From Beroe forskalii (Eukaryota > Ctenophora > Nuda > Beroida > Beroidae), in assembly GCA_011033025.1 (NCBI GenBank), contig WFMF01000223.1, positions 124,001 through 188,000 on the forward strand: a DNA stretch of 64,000 bases, read 5' to 3'. The notes beneath the pieces are model-generated. The model worked only from the letters and a program-made list of their open reading frames with translations. It searched no databases and had not been told where the DNA came from. Positions 1 to 11,500 of the stretch are shown piece by piece; within the stretch, counting starts at the first letter, position 1; each line of letters starts with the position of its first letter. Both the position numbers and the translations under genes were made by a program.

Positions 1-753
1 AAGCGACCATTTCTCATCTTTGTTTAATAGATAACCAATCAATCATAAGGCTCTTGGATATTCGGATAATTGATTAAACTGTTACTTTAAGTAGTTAAAG
101 TCTAAATTGGTATTGGAATTAGATAAGTTACTCTTCAAAACCCTACTTAAAGTGAAAATTATCTTGTTATAATTTATATTAACAACGTTTCTTTCTTAAA
201 ACTACGTCATTGACACACACTTCTATGTTGTGACTTGTAATGTCACTAATCATCGTGGCTATAATAAATGAATTTCTTCAATCCTCCTCACATGAAACTA
301 AATATTTACTTTTTGCATCAAAACTCAAAAGAAAACTGATCCAATTTCCGATTTCTCTTTTCGTGTTTGATCGTGACTGAATGCTGCATTACATGGCGTT
401 GACGAATATTCCTATTTCCGTCAGTGGGACTGAAGCAATGTGGCACATGGTCAACTTTTCTGGAAGGCGCGGCAATTTGATTATTTATTTTCTTGCGCCG
501 TGAAATCAATTTCGCGCGCGCAAATAATCGTGACGTGCGCGCGGATGGCATTTAATCGGACTCTGGTTTCGTACGTCGGTCTCAGCTAGCTAATTCATCG
601 AAGCATTTTCGTTTCCAACTGTCCAGCTTCATAACAATGAACGGTCTAAGGTTATTTGTTTCTTCAAAAATCAAAGCCTGTGGTTGTTTAAAGCTTTTTC
701 TAAGTTCTAACTGTAAATTTGTATATTCTGATCATTTGTATACCATACCTCAG
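1..753. other. Intronic or upstream sequence of the KIAA0319L-like gene
   Basis: No exon could be supported here. The first recognisable coding block begins at 754 after an acceptor (cctcag) and in mid-codon, so at least one earlier exon lies upstream of the window or is too short to recognise here. A GC-richer patch around 470-560 contains several CGCG-type dinucleotides but shows no protein similarity I recognise. Confidence 0.5.
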
Positions 754-3700
754 GCGAAACCACAGACACGCTGCACGTGAAAATAGACGCAGGGGAGGGA
801 GAATTCACTTTTAAGCTAGAGGTAACTGCTGTCTTTTAAGGATATTATTGGATTTTATTTGAGTATTTTTTTACAATTTGATATGATCAAAAATCTTAGA
901 ATCGACCGTTTATTTGGAACTGTATGAAATCTCAATCAAGATTTCAAACTAGAGGTTACGGATGAGGACGGACTGACTGCAACAGCCAACAAATCAGTAA
1001 CAATCCTGAGAGAAGATGATTATCCACCCAGGTAAATGTAAAATGAAATACTAAGAGATAATAATTTCAATGCCATTTCGAAGTATTTTCTCGGTTTTAC
1101 AGTATCCCTGTACCCACGTTCTGAACCACGATGTTTCAGTGCCAAGGTGTCAGCTGGGATCACCATAACCCTTCCCGAGAACTCCGCTGTCCTGTCCGGT
1201 GCTGAAAGTACAGATGATCACGGAGTGACACGGTTAGGATATTACGTTTTAATCATCGGTGACAAAACTGATGATTGATATTGAAATGCTCAATTTCCCT
1301 GCACTTAACTCTGAGAATACTTGATGATTGCCCTCTTAGTCCATTCACTGAGACGTGCTTTGTTTATTCTTTAAGTGACCCTTAATTTCAGGTTTTAAGC
1401 ATCCATTTCACAGAGAAGATCCGCGTCATATCCAGTTAAACTTCACCTTAACCCCCAATCTCTCAGGTGGGAGTGGGAGAAGGTAGCCGGGAGTCCTAAC
1501 CCGGGCGACATGACGGGAACCACCACGGACACTCTGACCCTGACTAACCTGATTGAGGGAACCTACACCTTCACCCTCACGGTATACGATAAGAAGGATC
1601 AGAAGAGCAGTGCCAGCACTACGGTTACTGTACGGCCCGCCGAGGAGGGACCGCCTGTGGCGGAAGCAGGTACTTTTTTCTCAAGAGATTGAAGTTTAAA
1701 CGAAATAACTGATACGAAAGGTACTTTTTCTTTATTTTTCCTCCTGCTAATCCCTTTTTTTCTCATCACTTCTTTGCTTGTCACCTCTTCCCTAGTCGCC
1801 GCTTTGCGAATCGCCCCTTAGCTGAACGGCGGTTTTTATTCGTGCTTGGTGTGCTTGCTCTGCCCTGCAATGTGGAATTCAGGAAAACTGGATAACATAA
1901 CCCTTCCCACTTCCCAGGAGATAACAAGGAACTTATCATGCCGGACCGGGCAACGGAACTAGACGGATCCAAGTCCCACTCGCCTCTGGGGGAGTTGACA
2001 TTCTTGTGGGAGTTGATTGAGGGAGCAGATGGAGTGATTCTCAAGAACACAAATACTTCCACGCTTAGTGTGTCTAAGATGGACATTGGATTATACAGGT
2101 CGATAAAAGTCTTAATATTTCACTGATCATTGGCCTGTTTTTCTCATGAAAAACGCGATTCGGTATATTATAGTCAAGTACTCATTACTCAACTTCAAAA
2201 TTCTCCATTTTGAGATTAACACTTTCGTGTAGTTACGTATGGGAGTGAATATAATATTTTCCCTGAATTCCTTGCTGTTGTCGAGTGTTGAAGTGTTTTG
2301 GATAATGGAATATTCAAGTATTTACGCCATCAACAACCCGATGATTGAGGGAATCGCCTGGCTTGTCAAGTGCTTTCCTGGTACCTTCAAGTTTATCCGA
2401 AAAATACCCTCTTTCTGATGAGACGCCCGACGCCTACAAAATTCTCAAAAAAGGCCCTTTTCATATAAAGTTTACAAATGCAAAGATAATTCCCTTTTTC
2501 CTTACACCTCCGCGCCACCAGGTTCCGTCTGACAGTGACAGACTCCACTAACGTAACAGACACAGACGAAGTGTCTGTAACAGTCAAGGCAGACGATAAT
2601 AAGCCACCAGTAGCAGTTCTGGGGGATGATATCGTTATCTACGCTCCTAATACTGCTGTTGATATTGATGGGTCAAACTCTACTGACGATGGGGGTGAGT
2701 GGTTTGGTGAACATTGATTTGGTGTGTCGTACCTTTTTACAAACTTGCGAAGCTCAAATTCTGTTTTCTTTGCTAGGCTCTTTTCCAAAAACGTTTCTTC
2801 AGATGGATAGGGAAAACTTTCAAGTTAAGTTGTTTAGTTATTTGTTAGTACGGTGCAATTTTCAACGATTCTCGTATCTATTAATGAAGATAACACTGTT
2901 TTTCCCATTAGGTATAGTAAAGTGGGAGTGGAGTAGATCTATGGAAAGTCCTGCACTAGGTCAGGTTGTGTCCGGATCTAACCACGGACCCATCCTTAAA
3001 CTGTGCGATCTTATTGTTGTGAGTACTTTATCCGGACATTTTCAATTTACATTAGCACTTAGCAGATTTTGAGTAAGGTTCAATCTTGAATTCGCAAAAT
3101 CATTGAACTTACATCATCCTCTGGTCTCCTGTCTCCTCATTCCATTCCTCATCCCTCCCCTAGGGTGTGTACACGTTCACCCTGACCGTGTACGATGAGA
3201 AAGGTCTCTCCTCCTCTGCCTCCATCTCCGTGACAGTGGAGAGTAACCCTCACGCTGCTGACATTGTACAGGTCTACCTGTTCGAGGATCCGGCTAACTT
3301 TACTCAGGACAGACTCAACAGTCTCGTGAAGATCCTGATGGTGCCGTTCAGTGAGTCTTAATTCTTGTTTAATTCTTGTTTAAGTCTTGTTTTCCTTGCT
3401 GCTCATTTTTCTTACATCACACTTTTTGGAACCCCCGGCCTCTTGCTCTCCTGGGAGTTGGGAGTCGAAATTGGCAGTCCTTGATGAACCATAATAATTC
3501 CAGCCCCTTCTTCTAACTTTAAATTTCTACTCCATTTCAGCGAATTCCAAAGAAAGATCGATAAAGAAGTGGGACTTGGTGACCATAAGCGTTACAACCA
3601 TAGATAGCAAAGTTGTGGTGTATTTCTATGGTATGTTATGACGAAATGTCTTGTCAATTTAACTGATTTTCTGATATTTTTGCGAATCCGTGCATACCTT

Positions 3701-4545
3701 TTGTGCAATTACATCTAAAATGAAGAGAAATTTTGCTTTTCTTATTTAGAAACGTTTCCTTTTCAGCCTGTACTTCAGTTGAATTTATTCCTCTAACTCT
3801 CTTATGTAAATCTCTGGCAGGTAAGGATGAGAATAACGACATCATGGATGGAGCTCCTCTGGTTGAGCACCTCAGACAAACTGTCTACGGTAGAGTACTC
3901 GGCTTTAACTTCGATATCATCGACACAAGTTCGTGTAGCAATGATTGCGGTGGCCATGGCAAGTGAGTACCATAAATTATTATTTTCTGCGTGTTCATCC
4001 CCTCTTTTTCCATCGGAATTAATGGTCTATCATTGAGCGATTTTCTAGCTACAATCTAAGAATCGAACACTAAATTTCCCAATGAATATCATTATGATTT
4101 CTGACTTCTATCGCTCCCCTCTTTCCCTAGGTGTTCCGACGACACTCGTCTCTGTACCTGTGATAAGTTCTGGATGGAGAACTTCTTCCGAGCATCCGCT
4201 GGCCGTCAGTTCAGCAACTGCGAATGGAGTAAGATCTACTTCGGGATCGTGGTGCTGGCCATCTCCATCGCCTTCTTCATCGTTATCTACACGGTGTACT
4301 GCGTTCTGTCGCTGAGGAATACTCAGGTGAGGAGGAGGATGAAGTACAAGATCCTCGAGGAGGAAACGGGAAGAGGCGTCAATCTCAGTGCTGATACCTC
4401 CGATGATGAGGATTCGGATGTTTTTAAGATGCGGAAAATGAAAAAGTCGAATAGCGGACAGAAGTTGACTAATGGTTTCATGCCGGCTAATGTGCTTAAT
4501 AAACCGAGTGGCCCAGGGGGGTCTAACTCGGCCAAGAAGAAATAA
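754..4545 (+). CDS. KIAA0319L: KIAA0319L-like PKD-domain membrane protein (3' part of gene)
   Basis: Eleven exons with GT-AG borders join in one frame: 754-821, 955-1031, 1140-1232, 1467-1669, 1918-2098, 2522-2694, 2912-3018, 3164-3350, 3541-3630, 3821-3962 and 4131-4545 (TAA at 4543). They give about 577 residues, roughly the C-terminal half of the vertebrate protein. Order seen: the end of one PKD domain, three more PKD domains (signatures such as WEWEKVAG, TYTFTLTVYD and YRFRLTVTD), a conserved spacer, a cysteine-rich EGF-like motif (CSNDCGGHGKC), the diagnostic FWMENF...NCEW block, one transmembrane helix (FGIVVLAISIAFFIVIYTVY) and a basic/acidic cytoplasmic tail. Vertebrate KIAA0319 and KIAA0319L are type I membrane glycoproteins of the plasma membrane, Golgi and endosomes; KIAA0319L is also a virus entry receptor (AAVR) in mammals. 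The N-terminus is outside the window. The call rests on domain order plus the membrane-proximal block; KIAA0319 itself is the only close alternative. Confidence 0.93.
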
Positions 4546-4655
4546 TTAATATTTGTATTTTGTTTTTGATTTGTACTTTTCTGGGGGTTTTCAGATCAGA
4601 TTTTGTGTCGCTGATCCTTCATCCTTGCTGAGTGCTTGCGTGTTTTTGTTTGAAA

Positions 4656-4661
4656 ATTAAA
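4656..4661 (+). terminator. Candidate poly(A) signal of KIAA0319L-like gene
   Basis: ATTAAA lies 110 bp after the TAA stop and is followed by T-rich sequence. It is the common variant of the animal poly(A) signal. The transcript end is not demonstrated. Confidence 0.35.
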
Positions 4662-5141
4662 TGCCAGTTTTTTTGTGATGATCATGCCAAAGCTTGTCTG
4701 CGTTTCCTACCATTTGTCAGCCGATGACTGAAAATTTATGAAAACTTGAGTCTTTATTTTTGATGAAGAATTAAGACAATACTTACACCAGAATTTGTTA
4801 TTTGTAACTCTTTCAAAGGTTCTGATAAAGTAGATAGTAGGTAATTGATTTATCATTGCAATGATTTAAATTTAACAACATTTTCATCTAATCTCTCTTT
4901 TTTCTAGGGAAATCATCTCATGATTTTATTGTGTTTTCTTATGAAAAGGGAAATTCTTTTTCATTGAGGGTACGTCAATTCTATATAAAATGATTTAATT
5001 TTTGATGATCCTTGCTATTTGGATTAGTAATTGCAACGTTGTATTTGTATGTTTTCTGTCTTTTTTCAGATCAGAACTTATTCGCTTGTATCACTGCTTC
5101 CAAAGAGTTGATATATTTATTGCTTGTTTTCATTCTAACTG

Positions 5142-5239
5142 TGGCAGTTCGAACTAAAATTTTTATGTGCGCAGCGTATAGACATGTTATTCATAAGTCT
5201 TTCCGCCGCGCACACAAAACTGCAGTTCGAACTGACACA
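5142..5239. repeat. Short imperfect inverted repeat between two genes
   Basis: Arms of about 33 bp (5142-5175 and 5207-5239) both carry CAGTTCGAACT, then a T-rich stretch, then GTGCGC(A/G)GCG, in opposite orientation. It resembles a very short MITE or a hairpin in the intergenic space before GPD2. No clear target-site duplication is visible. Confidence 0.5.
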
Positions 5240-5345
5240 GTAAAGTCCATGTTCCTCTACATGTCTCATTCAATCTCATGTTTACCTGTATTGCCTACCT
5301 CTAACACCCTCCCCTCCCAGTAGCACATGGTAGCAGATGTAGCGG

Positions 5346-5521
5346 GGTTAGCGACTCAGAGAGAGTTAGAGACTCACAGAGGAATTGAAGTAAGACTTAG
5401 AGACTCAGAGAGAGAAAGTGAAGTTAGAAACTCAGAGAAAGTGAAGTAAAAGACCTGTAGAGAAAGTGAAGTTACAGACTCAGAGAAGGAAAGCAAAGTT
5501 AGAGACCTGTAGAGACTGAGG
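5346..5521 (+). repeat. Purine-rich degenerate repeat in the GPD2 5' leader
   Basis: Degenerate units built from GAGACTCAGAGA and AAAGTGAAGTTAGA recur about six times and run up to the GPD2 start codon. The strand is almost pure purine, so it could influence promoter or 5' UTR behaviour. That effect is inference. Confidence 0.6.
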
Positions 5522-8500
5522 ATGTACAAGGTAGTGGGAGCTCTGAGTGCAGTGGGCACTGTAGGAGTACTCAACACCTACCATGCCAGGAGCAAAGATA
5601 GGAAAGATTATAGCGGGCTGCCTCCCGTACCCAACAGGGCTGAACAGGTGAATCTAAGTATAATCCATAGTTCCTTACTCCTGTCCTAGCACCGAGTTAA
5701 TCGAAAGTAGCTGATGCCTTTTTTGACTTAATGATATCGAATATTTAGCTCAACTTTGATCACTAAAGGAAAGGGGCCGAAGGTTAGACCACACTATTAA
5801 AATAGTGTTTTCTCTTTTTTTCATCCCATGAATCCTCCACCCTCCATATACCACCCCCTCAGATTGAGAAGCTCAAGTCTGAAGAGTTTGACGTGCTGGT
5901 GATTGGAGGAGGAGCTTCAGGGGCAGGGTGTGTTCTGGACGCTCAGACTAGGGGACTTAAAGCAGCACTGGTGGAGAGGGGCGACTTCTCATCGGGTTAG
6001 TGGAGAAGGTGGTTTATTTGTTGGTTTATATCATCACCGGAAATGTTGTTTCAGAAATGTACATTCTCATGAAATTTTTGTCAGACGTTGTCTGACCCCT
6101 TCGATAACAAACTACCCTGAAGCTACCAGCTGACGTTTTTAAACCATGCAGGTACCATCATCAGTTCGCCCTTTCCATTACCATGCTGGTATCCTAAAGT
6201 TACCAGCCGATACCTTTAAGTTACCAGCTTACGAACTACCATGCAGGTACGAGCAGTAAGAGCACCAAGCTGATCCACGGTGGTATCCGGTACCTACAGA
6301 ACGCCATCTTTAACCTTGACAAGGAGCAGTATGATTTGGTGTGTGAAGCACTGGCAGAGCGGAAGAACATGCTGGATGCAGCACCCCATCTCAGTGCAGC
6401 CCTACCCATCATGATACCAGTCTACCAGTGGTGAGTGATACCAGTCTACCAGTGGTGAGTGATACCAGTCTACCAGTGGTGAGTCACCAAAAATTCTAGG
6501 GTTGAATACATGCCTGCCAACGGCATCACTTCGGTACTCGGTTTGGCCAAAAGTTCTGATATAGTTTTGAGTCAAAGTGCGAGTACATACTGCGATTTAC
6601 GATTGCTGAGTGATGAAATGAAGCGCCAATTTCACTTCTATATTCACTTGTTAGAACCGGCTTACTACGCTCTGTTTCAGGTGGAGGTTGTTCTACTACT
6701 ACGCTGGAACTCTCCTCTACGACCTCGTATCCTGGAGTGCCCGGCTAAAGTGGAGTAAACTCATCTCTAAATCCACCGCTATGGAGGAGTTTCCCATGTT
6801 GAGGGAGAAGAATCTCAAGGTTTGTCTGGAAGTGAGCGGGGTTAGTCAAGAACTTTGCGCAATTTGGTGTCTTAAATCACAGTTGGACAGGAATTCTTAG
6901 TAGAAACTTCGATAAGCATTAGGTGAGACATGCGTCGATTGTTCTTGGCTACCCATCATGCAACTATTTTAGAATCGAGTAAACTATACCTTTCTTTCAT
7001 TCATTTAAATTGAAGAGTCGAGTAAAGTATACCTTTCTTCACCTCCTATAATCTATCTCCCCACAGGGAGCGGTGGTTTACTACGACGGTCAGCAGAACG
7101 ATGCCCGGATGAATGTCATGCTGGCTCTGTCTGCAGCCAGGGAAGGAGCAGCTACCCTCAACTACACCGAGGTTATACTTCTTATGCAGTTCACCGAATA
7201 AATTTATTTTGCTTGGCTCAAGACTCAAACAAACAATGTCACGTTGTCCAAAAAGGGGGAGGCAGCAACCTGTGCACCTTCCCCCTGGCAACGCCCCTGC
7301 AATGACGATACCCGTCATAAAATGGTAAATTTAGATTGGTTCAGACAATATAGGATGTGGATCTCTTCAAACTATTGTTTGTCTTTCATCAATTCGTCTC
7401 GTAATCCTATATTCATCATGATTTTAGGTTCTGGAGCTGAATCATGACGCAGAGGGCAGGATAGCTGGCGCTCTGTGCCGCGATCAAATCACCGGGGAAG
7501 TATTTGAGGTAATAAAAACTTCTTTTTGTAGGATTTGTGAAGTTTGTGACGTCATCAAATTGTATACTGGCGTATTTAAACTACTAGTTTTGGTACAGTT
7601 CATCGCCGTATTTGTCAACTGCGATAAGTCTACTTCTATGGCTAGATTAAGGACAGATCCCTGATCTGTTCTCCCTCCTCAGGTGTCAGCTAAGGGTGTT
7701 ATCAACGCCACGGGTCCGTACACGGACAGTATCCGTAAGATGGACCAAGGAGAGGGGGTGGAGGAGATCTGTTCTCCGAGCACGGGGGTTCACATCGTAC
7801 TGCCAGGATACTTCAGGTTGTTATAATGATAAAACTGCTGAATGGACCAGCTGTCCAGCTGATATAGAACGTCAACGACTAAATTTGATTTTACGAAACA
7901 TGAGCCGAAACATGATACAAATCATGGACCACAACTTCTGGTACGTTTCGTCTCCCATTGGACAATTGTATTGCTGCTGAAGCATATTCAAAAAACTGTT
8001 CTTATCCTCAGTCCGTCAAACATGGGTCTGCTGGATCCTCAAACTTCAGATGGCAGGATCATTTTCTTTCTTCCATGGGAACAGTACACTGTTGCAGGTA
8101 CACAGAAGCCATTTTGTTTTGTTTCGTTCCATCATTTCTTTGAAAATTGGAAAAGCGCCGTTTTGCTTCTTCTCTTTCTTCTTAACTTTCCTACGAGAAG
8201 CGTGCGCTTTCTTCAGCCTAATTTTTAACAAGATTACTCTTATTCTTTAACCAGGCACGACTGATACACCATGCGTGCCTCACGATGACCCGGAAGCTAG
8301 TGAACGGGAGATACAGTTCATTTTGGGAGAGATAGACGGCTATCTGGACTGCAACATAAAGGTGGGTTTTATGTGATATTTCATAAATTATGTGGGTCTC
8401 TGAGCATTCTTTATATCAGCAGATTTGTATTGAAATTTGTGTTGGGGATTTGGGATGGAAGATTTTTCGAGGGCTTGCTACCAGCTATCAGCAGGCTTTT

Positions 8501-11500
8501 CTGTGTAGATTTTTAACGCATTAATGATGAAGATCAACTTTGTCACTGCGCCAAAATTATCGGCTATTTTGTTGATCTCACCTTTTCACAAGTTTGTCTA
8601 CGATCAGGTTGAGATGTATCTGTGTGCTCATTGGTAAGTGGTAAGCTGTGTCAAAATTTCATGAATTTTACCATGTGCAATTGTTAGAATTTCATGTATA
8701 ACGTATCATAAAAAACAAGAATTGCGCCTGCCGGGATAATTCTTGTTGTCTGTTGTTCCCGAATGCAGGCGCTTAATTTCCCTCCCCCATTATCTCTGAA
8801 ATAAAAGTGGAAGAAATCACGAATAACGGATGAATCACAGATTATTAAAGTTTCTTGTACCGTATATGCATAACTTTGTGGAGGCGCGTAGGTTTCACGT
8901 GTGATCATCAGTTCACGAAAGCCGCGCATGTTTCGTTATTTGTTGTAATAATCTGAGATTTCGCGCGAAGCTTTTATTTCATTTCATGTGAGTTTTGTTA
9001 CGTTTGCAGTTTGCTGACGCATTCTCCTACTTATGAATACGCTGCTTCTTTAATATGAATAAGTTAATGGTTTAATTATGTTTTTTCTCCGAGTCCAAAA
9101 TGTCATTGATCAGTCCTCTTGATTCAATGCTTTATACTTTTTATAGTTGTAACTTTTGTTGAAATAGTTGTTTCTTTTCACTTTTATTGTTAAAATGTCT
9201 TTAATAAAGTAAGAAGTATGTCTTCAGCCTTATGTTCTGATAGCTGCCCCTCATGGACGGCAAAAGTCTGTTCTCGATGTTCTGATAGCCGCAGAAAGTC
9301 CTCCTGCCGCTATCAGAACGTCGAGCACATGAGGAGGTAAGTGACTAATGTTCTGATAGCCGCCCTTGAAGCGGCTGAAAGCACTAATGGCTAAATCAGT
9401 GGGTCATTCTTGAGTGACTGTCAGACTGAAAGTTTAAGAATCATGAAAATTGGTGAGGACGGACGGACATCGGCCATCATTTTCGCGACTGATATTATAA
9501 AGGAGCAATCCGGGCACTTTCTAGAAATTACAGTAGTTGTATTGTAAATCTGTACCTCATATACACATATCCTATTTATCACTCTCCAAAACCACGATCT
9601 CTGCCAACCCTCTCATTTGCCTTTTTGTATTCACAAAAAGGCCAATGGGGAGGGAAAAATCCCTGATGAGTCCTACCAACTCTACATTCCTTGCTATATA
9701 TGTGAAAAATAATGCATGAAAATGGAATTCTATGTCAGATTTTCATGTCGGATTTACTTGTTACATGTTATCGAAACATTTAACTTCCTTGCTAATAACT
9801 TTATTACGGCTGCCTTTTTTATTTAAAATTTAGATATTGGTAAAATGTATCAAGGCTTCAAGCTGGCCTGTGACGACCACTTGGCTAAACTTGTCTACAT
9901 ACTACCCTGGGCTACAGCCCTTAATAATAATTAAAATCAACAAACCCCGCATTTCGTAATACCCTGATCGCACAGCAAGCTACTGAGCTATATAGTACAT
10001 ACCACGCACTGCACACTATTTAGATATTGGTAAAATGTATCAAGGCTTCAAGCTGGCCTGTGACGACCACTTGGCTAAACTTGTCTACATACTACCCTGG
10101 GCTACAGCCCTTAATAATAATTAAAATCAACAAACCCCGCATTTCGTAATACCCTGATCGCACAGCAAGCTACTGAGCTATATAGTACATACCACGCACT
10201 GCACACTACACGCCAATTCTTGATAATCACGCAGACAAGCACTCTCCGTTGCCCCTCACGCACTCTCCGTTGCCCCTCACGCACTCTCCGTTGCCCCTCA
10301 CGTGTGTCCCTGTGCAGGTTCGGCGAGGGGACGTGTTGGCCGCGTGGTCGGGCATGAGACCCCTGGTGAGAGATCCCAACGCTAAGAACTCAGCTGCTCT
10401 GTCAAGGAATCACGTGATAGAGACGAGCGAGAGTGGAGTGGTGACGATTGCTGGAGGGAAGTGGACCACTTACAGGAAGATGGCCGAGGTCGGCGTGTTA
10501 TTTTAATTCACATTTATTAATGATTTTGTGCTCCTACTCCCTCATTTTCAATCCACGCTCCCCCTTGACTCCCTGTAGAACTCACTCCCCATTATTCCTA
10601 CTCTCTCTCACAGTCACCCGCCCCCTTTCACTCCCCCATTCCACTCACTCACTACCCCTCTTCAGGACACTGTTGACAGGGTGATAGCAGAACACAACCT
10701 CTCCCACGCTCTCCCCTGTAAAACTCACCCCATCCCCCTCGCTTCTCACCCCCAGTCTATCCCCTCATTCTATCTCTTCTTCAGGACACTGTAGACCGAG
10801 TTATAGCAGAACACAACCTCTCCCACGCTCTGCCCTGTAAAACTCACTCCCCCTCCAGTCCCTCACTTACCTGCTCCTCCTATGATCCGCTCACCCCTCT
10901 CCAACTCACCCATCTCCTCTTCAGGACACTGTTGACAGGGTAATAGCAGAACACAATCTCTCCCACTCTATTCCCTGTAAAACTCACTCACCCACCCCTT
11001 CTTTCCCCACTCACCCACTCACTCTACCCCCACTTAACCCCCCTTTCCAACTCTCCCCTCACTCTTTCAGGACACTGTTGACAGGGTGATAGCAGAACAC
11101 AACCTCTCCCACGCTCTCCCCTGTAAAACTCACCAGATGCAAGTGGAAGGAGCTAAGGAGTACCATCCCAACCTCTCCATTGAACTGTGCCAACTCTACG
11201 GCTTCGATCCTGAGGTATGTTGTTTTGTTGGTGCCATTGTTTAGAACATTGTTTTGAATATCATTTTTTTTTGAAATTTGGAAGAGATTGCGCCATTTTT
11301 AGCTTCAGTTTAATTCCTTTGATTGCGAATATCGCCAATGCTATCTTGTTTTCTATTCCTGAGGTTGCCCAGCACTTGGCTCACAACTATGGTACACAAG
11401 CTCATCAGCTTGCCAAGCTAACTGGTTTAACTGGCAAACGGTGGCCTCTTGTTGGAAAACGCTTAGTGTCTGATATGCCTTTCATCGAATCGGAGGTGAT

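Larger units (their letters stand above)
8362..10317 (+). other. Long GPD2 intron 9 filled with small repeats
   Basis: The 1.96-kb intron contains no recognised exon. It holds a copy of a dispersed hairpin repeat (8712-8790), a cluster of GTTCTGATAGC words with a hairpin (9233-9370), a perfect 190-bp tandem duplication (9831-10207) and a 21-bp triplet repeat next to the acceptor (10240-10302). Confidence 0.8.

Noticed and set aside
9849..9938. 30-codon frame in the 190-bp duplication (contains GFKLACDDHLAK) as a conserved exon
   Set aside because: The GFKLA word recalls an FAD oxidase motif, but the length is too short, the frame is intronic to GPD2 and there are no matching splice sites.
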